DNA of 64,000 bases from Bacillus andreraoultii (lineage in GTDB: Bacteria; Bacillota; Bacilli; Bacillales; Caldibacillaceae): assembly GCF_001244735.1 (NCBI RefSeq), contig NZ_LN868937.1, forward strand, positions 886,589 through 950,588, given 5' to 3'. The stretch's first letter is position 1; each line of letters opens with the position of its first letter. The notes below the pieces were generated by a model. It did not search any database. It was not told the origin of the DNA and saw only the letters and a list, made by a program, of their open reading frames with translations. The translations under genes and the position numbers were made by a program. This document shows, in pieces, positions 17,203 to 26,470 of the stretch.

Positions 17203-17583
17203 TTATTTTCTAGTAACAACGGCAATGGTACATCTTGATATGCAAATGAGTTTATCCTCTTCATCTTTAATCATGATTTCCCAAATTTGTGTTGTACGAC
17301 CTTGATGAATTATTTTCCCCTCCGCTGTTACCGTTCCTTCTCTCTTAGAACGAACATGATTGGCATTAATTTCGAGGCCAAAACAATTTTCCGTTTCTGG
17401 ATCAATCAATTGAAAAGCGCCAATACTAGCAACGGTTTCTGCTAATGCAACAGATGCCCCACCATGAAGATATCCAAGCGGTTGACGTGTCCGTTCGTCA
17501 ACAGGCATCGTTGCGGTCACATACCCATTTTCTAAAGTTTTTATTTCGATTCCTAAACTTTCGACCAATCCTTGTGATTGCAA
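17203..17583 (-). CDS. menI: Hotdog-fold thioesterase, YuxO/MenI type (DHNA-CoA thioesterase)
   Basis: A 126-residue hotdog enzyme of the PaaI/MenI group. Family members hydrolyse 1,4-dihydroxy-2-naphthoyl-CoA in menaquinone synthesis; B. subtilis YuxO (MenI) is encoded next to mrpG in convergent orientation, as it is here once the accessory segment is removed. The catalytic motif is GYLHGGASVALAETVAS, with the Glu in ALAET. A GTG at 17592 overlaps the ribosome site AAGGGGTGG, so TTG at 17583 is the better start. The specific substrate is inferred from synteny and motif. Confidence 0.8.
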   Translation of the reverse strand: MQSQGLVESLGIEIKTLENGYVTATMPVDERTRQPLGYLHGGASVALAETVASIGAFQLIDPETENCFGLEINANHVRSKREGTVTAEGKIIHQGRTTQIWEIMIKDEEDKLICISRCTIAVVTRK

Positions 17584-17684
17584 TGACTCCACCCCTTAAA
17601 TGATAAAAGATTCTAATATTACTATATTCGGGATAGATAACGTATATCCTTCATAAAATCTATTTCTTTAAGTGGAAAGTTCAT

Positions 17685-18905
17685 TTAATGTGCACTTACA
17701 TGACGTTGTTTAACTTCGCTTGCATCTCTTTTCACACTCCAAAGTAACAAGAAGAAAGCCATAAACAAAATGGAACTAGTAACAAAAAATACGGAAGAGA
17801 TTCCAATGAAGCCAGAGATTATGCCACCCAGCATCGGTCCAATAACATTCCCTAAAAACCGGAAACTGACATTGTATCCATTCACTTCCCCTTGAATATG
17901 AAGGGGTGCTACTTGACGGATGTAAGCAGTCATACAAGGAATAATTCCACCTGAGACCATACCGAATAAGAAACGTAAGATAACAAGTTGCCATAGCGAT
18001 GTAACAAGCCCTTGAGGGATAAATACAATAGCGCCTCCGATAAGAAGCATCATTATAACTTTTTCATAACCAATTTGGTCACCGAGTCTCCCCCAACGCC
18101 TTGTCGCAATTAAGTTTCCAAATCCAGTTGCAGAGAAGGCCATTCCTGCTAAAAGGGCAATATTCTCCGTATTTGCTAATTGATTCACATAAATAGCGAG
18201 AAGCGGCTGAATGGTGAAATTAGCTACTTGCACGAGTAAAGCAATAATCATAACAGTAAACAGAACTTTTTTATGAAAAATAAAGCTAAGAACTTCGCGT
18301 TTTGTAAATTCTATCACTTTGACATTTTTCTCCGTCTGTCGAATCTCTTTAACTCCAAAAACAACAAATAATGAAGCAATAAAAATAGCAATAGATGTAT
18401 AAATAAACGTGTAGGTAAAACCAAATTGATCAGCTAGAACCCCACCAATAAGTGGACCGAATAGAGAACCAGTGACATTTCCTGTTTGTAATAAACCGAG
18501 CACTTCACCAACCTTTTTCTTTGGTGTTTGTGCAGCAATCATTGCGAGTGATGTAGGAATAAACCCGGTCACTGCCCCCATAATGAATCTGAGGATAAAC
18601 AGTTCATGTACACTATTCATAAAGCCCATTAAAAAGAGACTAATAGAAATACCAAATCCTGTAACAAGTAGAACTGGCTTATATCCATATTTATCGCCAA
18701 CCCTACCCCAAATTGGTGAAAAAATAAATGCTGTTAAAAAGGTAATCCCGAAAACGAAACCTGCCCATCGCTGTACATATTCCGTACTATAATCTCCCAT
18801 TGTATGAATGTAGAGAGATAAGAACGGCATGATCATTGTTGTACTGGAAGCGACAAGAAAATTCGCAATCCACATTATGAATAGGTTTCTTTTTTCTAAC
18901 TTAAT
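17685..18905 (-). CDS. MFS efflux transporter (DHA1 multidrug type)
   Basis: A 12-helix major facilitator of about 406 residues. Motif A is GRVGDKYGYKPVLLV after helix 2; a second copy, GRLGDQIGYEKVIMM, lies between helices 8 and 9. Helix 5 has motif C-like sequence (TGSLFGPLIGGVLADQFG), a mark of drug/proton antiporters. B. subtilis YuxJ is a related exporter in the same chromosome neighbourhood; substrate unknown. Start: the in-frame GTG at 18914 is part of the ribosome site AAGGAGTG itself, while an ATT at 18905 lies 8 bases after AAGGAG, giving IKLEKRNLF; I place the start there, with doubt. Confidence 0.85.
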   Translation of the reverse strand: MKLEKRNLFIMWIANFLVASSTTMIMPFLSLYIHTMGDYSTEYVQRWAGFVFGITFLTAFIFSPIWGRVGDKYGYKPVLLVTGFGISISLFLMGFMNSVHELFILRFIMGAVTGFIPTSLAMIAAQTPKKKVGEVLGLLQTGNVTGSLFGPLIGGVLADQFGFTYTFIYTSIAIFIASLFVVFGVKEIRQTEKNVKVIEFTKREVLSFIFHKKVLFTVMIIALLVQVANFTIQPLLAIYVNQLANTENIALLAGMAFSATGFGNLIATRRWGRLGDQIGYEKVIMMLLIGGAIVFIPQGLVTSLWQLVILRFLFGMVSGGIIPCMTAYIRQVAPLHIQGEVNGYNVSFRFLGNVIGPMLGGIISGFIGISSVFFVTSSILFMAFFLLLWSVKRDASEVKQRHVSAH

Positions 18906-19216
18906 TGTAATCACTCCTTAAAAAATTTCGACTCACTAAATAGTATATACGAAAATAGAAATAAAGAAAGATTTTCGGGTTACGAAATAAAAAATGGTTA
19001 AATGTGGAAGGCGTGGAGGAGGAAGGAGGGGATAAAGATCGTTTATAAACTAAAGGGTGGGGAAGTGCAATAGTTGCCAACAGATAAAAAAGCCCTTATC
19101 TAAGCCAATTGATAAGGACTTTTCGTGAACGTATGTTTAGTTAAGGCTATTCTTTAAAAAGATTGTTTGCTTTAGCGCCGCCTTCGTGAATAACAACAAA
19201 GTTTATGAAAACATTC

Positions 19217-19603
19217 TTATTTAAAATACTCCTTTGCAAGTTCCTCTAAACACCGTAGACTTTTCTCCACAAATAAAGAATCCTCTTCATTTTTTAAACT
19301 ACTTTTTAATTTATTATATGCTTCTTTTAACGATTCATGATAATTAGGAATTTCCCCATCGAAAGGTTTCACCATATTTTTCGGTACTGGTGTTTGTTCT
19401 CGAAAACTTAGTGCTTTTCGTTCATGGAAAAAGGCAACATCTCCTTGTTTTGGGTTATGGAGATCCCCTTGCATCGGATGTTTAACAACTGCTAAAATGC
19501 GTACTAAATAATCTTTTTCTTTTTCAGCGGTTACCTCACCAATATATGTACCTGTTTTTTTATGTGCGCGAACAATGGAACCAATTTCAATTTCTGTTGT
19601 CAT
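19217..19603 (-). CDS. kapB: Kinase-associated protein B, KapB
   Basis: A 128-residue protein, the same length as B. subtilis KapB. Conserved stretches are VRAHKKTGTYIGEV, VKHPMQGDLHNPKQGDV, FHERKALSFREQ, and MVKPFDGEIPNYHESL. KapB is needed for KinB-dependent input into the sporulation phosphorelay and in B. subtilis lies in an operon with kinB; here no kinB is next to it. ATG at 19603 follows GAGGAG; a GTG upstream overlaps that site. It is divergent from the cyclophilin gene. Confidence 0.85.
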   Translation of the reverse strand: MTTEIEIGSIVRAHKKTGTYIGEVTAEKEKDYLVRILAVVKHPMQGDLHNPKQGDVAFFHERKALSFREQTPVPKNMVKPFDGEIPNYHESLKEAYNKLKSSLKNEEDSLFVEKSLRCLEELAKEYFK

Positions 19604-19871
19604 CGTAAACACTCCTCATACTTTTACTAAAGTAGCTATATGATAATTTTAACTAATAATACTAGAGAATAGCAAAAATTGGGTGCGAATCAGATTGAAA
19701 GGTTACGATGAAATTACGTAAGTCGAAATTTACTATATGTTCATCATACGTAAAAATCCTCCAATTTTTATCCTCTAACTTGCGAATGTCCATCATATGC
19801 TTTAACATACAAAGAGGTAAGATTATATGGAGCTTATAATGATCAATTATACATACGAGGAGATGAATAAA

Positions 19872-20471
19872 ATGAGCGAAAAGCAATACGCACAATTAAC
19901 TTCTGAAGTTCTTGAAAATGAAATTGTTGCCGACATGGTGACGAATCAAGGAACCATTAAAATTAAACTTTTTCCTGAATATGCGCCAAAAACAGTTGAG
20001 AACTTTGTGACTCATGCGAAAGATGGTTACTATGAAGGAATTATTTTCCACCGTGTCATTAAAGATTTCATGATTCAAGGTGGCGACCCAACTGGTACAG
20101 GTATGGGTGGGGAAAGTATTTACGGTAGTTCTTTTGAAGATGAGTTTAGTCCAGAGTTATTTAATTTCCGGGGTGCATTAAGTATGGCGAATGCTGGACC
20201 AAATACAAATGGAAGTCAGTTCTTTATTGTTCAAAAACAAGACATGGATCCAGGTTTTGCTGATCAAATGAAAAACGCTGGATACCCAGATGAAATTATT
20301 AATCATTACCAACAAAATGGCGGTACTCCATGGTTAGATTTCCGTCACACTGTATTCGGTCAAGTTATTGAAGGAATGGATATTGTTGATAAAATTGCAT
20401 CTGTACCAACGGGTGCGGCTGATCGTCCGGTTGAAGATGTAGTAATTGAAAAAATTACGATTACAGAATAA
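19872..20471 (+). CDS. Cyclophilin-type peptidyl-prolyl cis-trans isomerase
   Basis: A 199-residue cyclophilin. The active-site motifs are [17 protein letters not shown] (catalytic Arg), [20 protein letters not shown], and [17 protein letters not shown] (Trp and His). An insert of about 30 residues ([20 protein letters not shown]) separates the last two, as in the longer Bacillus cyclophilins rather than the 143-residue PpiB. No signal peptide, so cytoplasmic. I choose ATG 19872, which follows GAGGAG by 9 bases; an in-frame ATG at 19827 with AGAGG upstream is an alternative that adds 15 residues. Confidence 0.93.
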   Translation: MSEKQYAQLTSEVLENEIVADMVTNQGTIKIKLFPEYAPKTVENFVTHAKDGYYEGIIFHRVIKDFMIQGGDPTGTGMGGESIYGSSFEDEFSPELFNFRGALSMANAGPNTNGSQFFIVQKQDMDPGFADQMKNAGYPDEIINHYQQNGGTPWLDFRHTVFGQVIEGMDIVDKIASVPTGAADRPVEDVVIEKITITE

Positions 20472-20674
20472 AAAAATTATAGGGTAATCCAATAGATGAT
20501 TTTGTCATTGAAATAGTTAGTAAAAATAAGGTTATGAATACTGAGGCGGCCATCATATAATGTAATGGTCGCTTTTCAATTTTACAAACAGGCGCAACAA
20601 TTGGTATAATAATTAGAAAATAAAGAATAGATATTAGCCTTTCATGTTAAATAATGAAAACTTGGAGGACACGT

Positions 20675-20869
20675 ATGCTATATTTATATTTTCCGGAAGA
20701 TAAATCACAATATATTCCTGCCCTCATTTCTTTTACCATATTCTTAGTTATTTGCATTCTAACATTTCTCTGGTTTATTAAATACTCAAAAAAGGAGGAA
20801 TTGAAGACAAAAGACCTAGAAGAACAAATTAGAAAAGAACGGAATAATAAACCTAATTCACCACTCTAA
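20675..20869 (+). CDS. Small single-pass membrane protein, unknown
   Basis: A 64-residue protein with one helix (YIPALISFTIFLVICILTFLWF, about 15-37) followed by a charged tail rich in Lys and Glu. ATG at 20675 lies eight bases after TGGAGG; an upstream ATG at 20654 would put that site inside the gene. I do not recognise a family. A good terminator follows at once, which supports a real gene. Confidence 0.6.
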   Translation: MLYLYFPEDKSQYIPALISFTIFLVICILTFLWFIKYSKKEELKTKDLEEQIRKERNNKPNSPL

Positions 20870-20907
20870 CAACATTCAAAATTAGAAATGTTGTTTTTCT
20901 TTTTTAT
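20868..20907 (+). terminator. Terminator of the small membrane-protein gene
   Basis: AACAACATT / AATGTTGTT stem followed by TTTCTTTTTT. Confidence 0.8.
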
Positions 20908-20910
20908 AAA

Positions 20911-21216
20911 TGGCACAACTTCGGAAGTTTTAGCTGAACTTCGGAAATAAACGTCTATCTTCGGAAATCCCATCTGAACTCCGGAAATAAACAAGGTGTT
21001 CCTATCATAAAACTTCGGAAAAATATGGTCAACTTCAGAAAAAAAGCCTCAACTTCGGAAATATAGCGACAAACTTCGGAAATAATGCGTGCATTTTCGG
21101 AAATATAAAAGGTACTTTCGGAAAAAACTGCACAACTTCGGAAGTTTTAGCTGAACTTCGGAAATAAATGTCTATCTTCGGAAATCCCATTAGAACTCCG
21201 GAAAAAACATCTATCT
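20911..21216. repeat. 20-21 bp tandem repeat array (AACTTCGGAAATA type), about 15 units
   Basis: CTTCGG or a one-base variant begins at about 20919, 20939, 20959, 20979, 21013, 21033, 21053, 21074, 21095, 21116, 21136, 21156, 21176, 21196 and 21215. The first four-unit block (20911-20995) is repeated almost exactly as 21129-21210. No ORF runs through it. Confidence 0.9.
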
Positions 21217-21236
21217 TTGGCCTCCGCTACGAATAA

Positions 21237-21263
21237 ACGGCTTACTGCAATTGAGTAAGCCGT
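21237..21263. terminator. Hairpin between the repeat array and patB
   Basis: ACGGCTTACT / AGTAAGCCGT perfect 10-bp stem with a 7-base loop. No long T-tract on either side, so termination is only probable. Confidence 0.5.
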
Positions 21264-21410
21264 AAAGTAAAACTCCCTATATATGGTTTAGTCTTAGAGT
21301 AAGCAACCACTAGGCTTACACCGAATGGTTCATTTCTACTTCAACACCCATAAAAGGCTGTTTTCAACGAATGAACCACAAGAAAGGAGCTGTATTCATC
21401 ATTCATTCCC

Positions 21411-22574
21411 CTATAATAAAGCGGTCTTTAATCGATTCAACCCATCTTCTAATAGTGCACGAGGACAACCGATGTTCATTCTCACAAATCCTGTTCCTTC
21501 AACACCGTATTTTCCACCAGGTTCTAAAGCGAGTTTTCCTTTCTCCACCAATCGTTTCTTAAGTTCCTCCTCATCTAAACCAAGGCGACGACAATCAATC
21601 CACATTAAATAAGTACCTTCAGGGGCAATCACTTGAAGATTCGGTATATCCTTCTCAATAAACGCCATCGCGAAATCACGATTTTCTTGCAAGTACACAA
21701 GTAAATCTTCAAGCCATTGTTCACCATGATTATAAGCAGCTGCAAGAGCCACTCTTCCTAGAATATTTAGACCATGGAAGCCGACTTTACTTTGAGCTTT
21801 CTGTACTTTCTCCCGTATATCTGGATTCGGAATAATCATAACGGAAGCTTGCAAACCAGGGATATTAAATGTTTTACTTGGTGCGATACAAGTGACGACG
21901 AATTGTTCGAATTCAGGATGGATATTTGCAATTGGCCTATGTTTATTCGGTTTAAAAATTATATCGGCATGAATTTCATCTGAGATAATTTTTACATCGT
22001 ATTTTGCACAAAGTTTTCCCATCTTCTCTAACTCATCACCTGTCCAAACACGTCCAACCGGATTATGTGGGCTGCATAAAATAAACAGTTTTACTCCTGA
22101 TTGTAATTTTTTCTCAAAATCATCAAAGTCTATTTCATATTTTCCATTATGTAAAAGTAAAGGATTCGTTACGACAACACGATTATTATTTTCAATCATT
22201 TGGTTAAAAGGAGGGTAGACAGGTGTTTGTATTAACACCTCATCGCCTTCTTCTGTTAAAGCTTGAATTGCAAAAGCTAAAGCGGTCACAACACCGGAAC
22301 TCGGTATAATCCACTCGTCTTCAATCGACCAGTGATAGCGCTTTTGTACCCAATTGCGAATGGATTGATAAAATTCAAAAGAGGCCATTCCGTAACCGAA
22401 AACACCGTGGCGAATTCGCTGTTCGAGAGCTTCAATAACTTCGGGTGGAGCAGGAAAATCCATATCGGCAACCCACATTGGTAATAGGTCATCTGCGCCA
22501 TAAATGGAAGTTAAGCCGCCCCATTTAACAGCATCTGTTCCTTTACGTTCAATTACATAATCAAAATTATACAA
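21411..22574 (-). CDS. patB: PatB/MalY-type cystathionine beta-lyase (PLP enzyme)
   Basis: A 387-residue fold-type I aminotransferase-class enzyme, the usual PatB length. PLP lysine is in CIAPSKTFNIPGLQASVMI; the PLP-contact Asp/Tyr-type region is LCSPHNPVGRVWTGDEL and IISDEIHADI. PatB of B. subtilis cleaves C-S bonds (cystathionine, cysteine) and lies next to kinB-kapB and yugF, as here. Start is TTG at 22574, eight bases after AAAGGGGGAA. It is in the same direction as yugF, with a structured 200-bp spacer between them. Confidence 0.9.
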   Translation of the reverse strand: MYNFDYVIERKGTDAVKWGGLTSIYGADDLLPMWVADMDFPAPPEVIEALEQRIRHGVFGYGMASFEFYQSIRNWVQKRYHWSIEDEWIIPSSGVVTALAFAIQALTEEGDEVLIQTPVYPPFNQMIENNNRVVVTNPLLLHNGKYEIDFDDFEKKLQSGVKLFILCSPHNPVGRVWTGDELEKMGKLCAKYDVKIISDEIHADIIFKPNKHRPIANIHPEFEQFVVTCIAPSKTFNIPGLQASVMIIPNPDIREKVQKAQSKVGFHGLNILGRVALAAAYNHGEQWLEDLLVYLQENRDFAMAFIEKDIPNLQVIAPEGTYLMWIDCRRLGLDEEELKKRLVEKGKLALEPGGKYGVEGTGFVRMNIGCPRALLEDGLNRLKTALL

Positions 22575-22676
22575 AGTGATTCCCCCTTTTATCTGTATAA
22601 ATAATCAAACTATTGCTTTGATGCCAAGTATTCTTTTTCTCATCATACCATATTTTCCAGGTTATCCCACATTAAC

Positions 22677-22882
22677 GGGCAGTAAGACTCCCGATCAAGA
22701 TGTAAGCAAAGCAAAACAAAACATAACAGCTAAGCGAAAGATCAACTGCTCGTAAAAGCCTGATTGCATAAGGCCAACACGATGTTGGTCACACAAGCGT
22801 TGTCTGAGGATGTGACGTTTTAGCTTGTGGACCTCTTCAATCAGTGGGGGATGAGGAACCCCCCCCCGCTGATTGAAGTTTC
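22677..22882 (-). ncRNA. Structured intergenic element, possible ncRNA or dispersed repeat
   Basis: About 205 bp between yugF and patB without a gene. It folds strongly: TTCAATCAG with CTGATTGAA enclosing a G-run/C-run pair (22836-22879), CACAAGC / GCTTGTG, GCCAACA / TGTTGGT, and CGGGCAGTAAGACTCCCG at the far end. From memory, sequences ending in GGGAGTCTTACTGCCCG recur in Bacillus intergenic regions. The strand is a guess. Confidence 0.4.
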
Positions 22883-22888
22883 ACTTTA

Positions 22889-23737
22889 TTAATCTTCAAT
22901 AAAATTTCTAATTAGGCGGACCGTTTCTTCAGGTCTTTCTTCCGGAACGAGGTGTCCCGTTTCATCTAAAATGACTAATTCTGAATTTGGTAAGTCCCCG
23001 TTTAATCGCTTTCCGACACCAATCGGAACAATTTTATCAAATTTGCCCCAAACTAACAGAACGGGATGCGTAATCGTTTGTAATGCATCATTTGACAAAT
23101 CATCTTCCCTCTCCCGAATAAATTTAGCAAGAGCTTTAAAGATGGCTTCGTCTTCTACAAAGGGATTTAAATAACCTTCTACCATGTCTTCAGTAATCAT
23201 CGACGTGTCATAAACAACTTGTTTTAAATTCCCAAGAACACCACCTGATTTAATGAGCCATCTTTTTACAAACAAATTAGCAAAAGGCAAATAAGTGAGG
23301 GTGATTAATGATTTCTTTACTTGTTTTAAGTAAGCCGAACCCGCTAATAATACAGCTTTTTCAAATAACGTTGGATTTTGGTAAAGCATATTCAGGCAAA
23401 TTTGCCCTCCCATTGAATGGCCTACAACAATTACGTTTTTTAAATGCAACTGTTCCATGAGCTCTATTAAAGTTGCAGCAATATTTTTATAGGAATATGT
23501 GAACGTTAACGACTTCCCACTTTTTCCAAATGGAGGGAAATCAACACTGACAATCTCATATTTATTAATAAGTAGAGGAATGACAAAACGGAAACTAAAA
23601 CTGGAAGATAAAAATCCGTGGATAAGAAATAACGTTTTAGTTGCTTGGGGGTTTTTATAGTGTTCATAATAAATATTCATTCCGTTTAAGTTTAGTTGCT
23701 GTGCAAAATCTTCGGTATGTAATAATTGAACGGCCAT
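22889..23737 (-). CDS. yugF: Alpha/beta hydrolase, YugF family
   Basis: A 282-residue hydrolase. Oxyanion-hole HG motif is LIHGFLSSSFSF; the nucleophile elbow is VVGHSMGGQI; the acid is in LLVWGKFDKIVP and the histidine in ETGHLVPEERPEE. Length and order beside patB match B. subtilis yugF, a predicted hydrolase without a known substrate. ATG at 23737 has a perfect GGAGGG site; the frame runs 19 codons further upstream without one. No signal peptide is evident. Confidence 0.88.
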   Translation of the reverse strand: MAVQLLHTEDFAQQLNLNGMNIYYEHYKNPQATKTLFLIHGFLSSSFSFRFVIPLLINKYEIVSVDFPPFGKSGKSLTFTYSYKNIAATLIELMEQLHLKNVIVVGHSMGGQICLNMLYQNPTLFEKAVLLAGSAYLKQVKKSLITLTYLPFANLFVKRWLIKSGGVLGNLKQVVYDTSMITEDMVEGYLNPFVEDEAIFKALAKFIREREDDLSNDALQTITHPVLLVWGKFDKIVPIGVGKRLNGDLPNSELVILDETGHLVPEERPEETVRLIRNFIED

Positions 23738-24285
23738 ACTTTCCCTCCAAAAATAATAATTTTGTAAAATGGCAAATAAAAAAGGACAAACCAAAAGAGG
23801 TTGTCCACATCAAAAGGGGGGGAATACTTGAAAGCCTTGTAATAGTATTATGACCCCGTTTATCCAAATATATACACCTCTTGGAAAAATTTCTAATTTA
23901 TTTTTTGCTACTAGGTTCAATTTCTACTTTCCTATACGCTCAAGCGAAATCGCCTTAAAGCTCAAGCTCTGAGTTTTCTTTACTGAGTAGGAAGGGAGAG
24001 AGTTTAATTACAAATTTTTTGGAAAAGGTTTTGTTACACTGATCTATTTTGCCCATTCTTTATAAATAATATCGCATGTTCAATTCTTTTTATGTGAGGG
24101 ATTTAAACGATAGAGCAGATCTCATGAAAAACGTGTTATCATGTCCCTCTTTCTCCCTATACACCATTTAGAATAAACGGTCGTAACGGACAAAACGAGC
24201 GTGAAAACCGTTTGTGTGGCTTTTGAAATAAAGAGTATCCTATGGTAAAATTAAATAATGGATTTTTTGACATAGGAGTGTTTTC
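23738..24285. other. Non-coding region between divergent yugF and yugI
   Basis: No credible gene. It contains a member of the dispersed repeat family at 23925-24000 (TTTCTACTTTCCTATACGCT, then GAGTTTTCTTTACTGAG). The yugI ribosome site is weak (TAGGAG at 24273-24278). Confidence 0.5.
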
Positions 24286-24684
24286 ATGAATGATAAAATT
24301 GAAGTTGGTCAAATTGTAAAAGGAAAAGTAACGGGAATTCAACCATATGGTGCATTTGTTTCGTTAGGTGAAGATCGCCAAGGATTAGTTCATATTTCAG
24401 AAATTACGAACGCTTATGTAAAAAATATTCATGATTTTATGGAAGTGGGCGAAGAAGTTTCAGTAAAAGTAATTGCAGTTGATGAAGAGAGTGGAAAAAT
24501 TAGTCTATCATTGAAGGCAGTGACAGAAAAGAACGGAAAACATGGTCGGCATAAAGAATATAACAAAGAACATTTAGAAGAATTACTTGCCTCCTCCAGT
24601 CAAGGATTTAATTCCTTAAAGGAAAAATTGGTGGAATGGATTGAAGAGTCGAAAAAGGATGAAAAACTTATGCAGAAAAAATAA
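24286..24684 (+). CDS. yugI: S1-domain RNA-binding protein YugI (general stress protein 13)
   Basis: A 132-residue protein (B. subtilis YugI 130). Residues 5-75 are one S1/OB domain: VGQIVKGKVTGIQPYGAFVSL, GLVHISEI, VGEEVSVKVIAVDEESGKISLSLK. The C-terminal 55 residues are charged and flexible. YugI is a ribosome-associated general stress protein. ATG at 24286 follows TAGGAG. The order yugF-yugI-yugJ-pgi matches the B. subtilis neighbourhood. Confidence 0.92.
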   Translation: MNDKIEVGQIVKGKVTGIQPYGAFVSLGEDRQGLVHISEITNAYVKNIHDFMEVGEEVSVKVIAVDEESGKISLSLKAVTEKNGKHGRHKEYNKEHLEELLASSSQGFNSLKEKLVEWIEESKKDEKLMQKK

Positions 24685-24831
24685 GCAATAACAAGTATCT
24701 TCGTTCATAATCACCTGTACGGGTTCCATTCAAGTGATTACAATTGTATGAAACTTTTAAAAATCTCTATTTATTCATCTAGGTCCCTCGTGTACAATGA
24801 AAGTAACGAACCGTATAAAGGGGGACATTAC

Positions 24832-26031
24832 ATGACAGTGAAAAATTCAGAACGTATGATTGAACTTGTAAATCAGTATGGAGCTCATAATTATCATCCT
24901 CTACCAATTGTCATTTCTAAAGCAGAAGGTGTTTGGGTAGAGGATCCAGAAGGTAATAAATATTTAGATATGTTAAGTGCCTATTCGGCCGTTAACCAGG
25001 GGCACCGTCACCCAAAAATTATTCAAGCCTTAAAAAATCAGGCAGATAAAGTAACCTTAACATCAAGAGCTTTTCATAATGATCAATTAGGTCCATGGTA
25101 TGAAAAAGTCACAACGATTACTGGGAAAAATATGGTGTTACCGATGAATACCGGGGCTGAAGCAGTTGAAACAGCCATTAAAGCTGCAAGACGGTGGGCA
25201 TACGATGTAAAAGGTGTAGAGGAAGACAAAGCTGAAATTATTGCCTGTGAAGGTAATTTCCACGGAAGAACGATGACAGCTGTTTCTCTATCGTCAGAGC
25301 CAGAATATAAACGAGGTTTTGGTCCGATGCTTCCAGGTATTAAACTAATTCCTTATGGTGATTTAGATGCATTAAAGGAAGCGATTACAAAACATACTGC
25401 AGCTTTTCTTATTGAGCCAATCCAAGGTGAAGCAGGAATTAACATCCCAAAAGAAGGATTTTTGAAAGCTGCCTATGAAGTATGTCAAGAAAATAATGTA
25501 TTATTTATGGCAGATGAAATACAATCGGGGTTAGCCCGCAGCGGAAAAATGTTTGCTTGCGATTGGGAAAATGTCGTTCCTGATGTGTATATACTAGGAA
25601 AAGCACTTGGTGGGGGAGTCATGCCAATTTCTTGTGTAGCAGCAAATGCTGATATTCTTGGTGTATTTAATCCTGGTTCCCATGGCTCTACTTTTGGTGG
25701 TAATCCATTAGCTTGTGCTGTTTCGATTGCAGCTATAGATGTTATTGTCGATGAAAATTTGGTCGCGCGTTCACTTGATTTAGGTGAATATTTTATTAAT
25801 CAATTGCGATCATTAAATCATCCACGAATAAAAGAAGTTCGGGGCAAAGGATTATTTATTGGTGTCGAGTTGGATGAGGCTGCTCGTCCATATTGTGAGA
25901 AGTTGAAAGAAGAAGGATTGCTGTGTAAAGAAACGCATGAAAATGTGATTCGTTTTGCCCCACCACTAATTATTACAAAAGAAGAGCTAGATTGGGCTTT
26001 TGAAAAAATAAAGAAAACTCTCCATCAGTGA
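24832..26031 (+). CDS. rocD: Ornithine aminotransferase
   Basis: A 399-residue class III aminotransferase (B. subtilis RocD 401). It converts ornithine and 2-oxoglutarate to glutamate-semialdehyde and glutamate in arginine catabolism. Landmarks: [59 protein letters not shown], and the PLP lysine in [15 protein letters not shown] at 24832 is preceded by AAAGGGGG; the frame extends 28 codons upstream without a site. B. subtilis has alaT in this position, so rocD here is a local difference. Confidence 0.93.
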   Translation: MTVKNSERMIELVNQYGAHNYHPLPIVISKAEGVWVEDPEGNKYLDMLSAYSAVNQGHRHPKIIQALKNQADKVTLTSRAFHNDQLGPWYEKVTTITGKNMVLPMNTGAEAVETAIKAARRWAYDVKGVEEDKAEIIACEGNFHGRTMTAVSLSSEPEYKRGFGPMLPGIKLIPYGDLDALKEAITKHTAAFLIEPIQGEAGINIPKEGFLKAAYEVCQENNVLFMADEIQSGLARSGKMFACDWENVVPDVYILGKALGGGVMPISCVAANADILGVFNPGSHGSTFGGNPLACAVSIAAIDVIVDENLVARSLDLGEYFINQLRSLNHPRIKEVRGKGLFIGVELDEAARPYCEKLKEEGLLCKETHENVIRFAPPLIITKEELDWAFEKIKKTLHQ

Positions 26032-26045
26032 AATATATCAAATAG

Positions 26046-26081
26046 AAAAACCGGGTGCTGCTTATAACCCCCGGTTTTTCT
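26046..26081 (+). terminator. Terminator of rocD
   Basis: AAAACCGGG / CCCGGTTTTT stem ending in TTTTTCTT. The A-rich left side lets it also serve yuzA on the other strand. Confidence 0.85.
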
Positions 26082-26101
26082 TATCGATGATTTGCTTACA
26101 C

Positions 26102-26335
26102 TTATCTCGTAGGTCTTGGTTCAGTACGTTCTACCTCTTGGCTAGGTTTAAACAATAAACCTAAATTAATTAAACCTGCAATACCGACAAGACTGTAGAT
26201 AATTCTTGAAAGTAAAGAGGATTGTCCACCAAAAATTGCAGCAACTAAATCAAACTGAAATAAACCTATTAGTCCCCAGTTAATTGCTCCAATAATTGTT
26301 AACAATAATGCGATTCGTTGTAAACCGCTCATCAT
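26102..26335 (-). CDS. yuzA: DUF378 small membrane protein YuzA
   Basis: A 77-residue, two-helix membrane protein. The DUF378 motif GAINWGLIGLFQFDLVAAIFGG is diagnostic, followed by a second helix (IIYSLVGIAGLINLGLLF). B. subtilis YuzA lies in the same yug region. Function is unknown. ATG is preceded by GGAGGGATAA. It is convergent with rocD and divergent from yugJ. Confidence 0.9.
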   Translation of the reverse strand: MMSGLQRIALLLTIIGAINWGLIGLFQFDLVAAIFGGQSSLLSRIIYSLVGIAGLINLGLLFKPSQEVERTEPRPTR

Positions 26336-26470
26336 TTATCCCTCCAATTAAAAAATATAATCAGTAATAGAATGTTTAAAAAATAAACATTATATGCATG
26401 TTAATTAAAGAAAAAGTTAACATTTACACAAAATCTTTGTTTATAATGGAAACGAAGGAGGAGATTGATT

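Noticed and set aside
20911..21216. Possible CRISPR array or binding-site cluster for a known regulator
   Set aside because: Units of 20-21 bp leave no room for spacers, and the motif matches no regulator I know.
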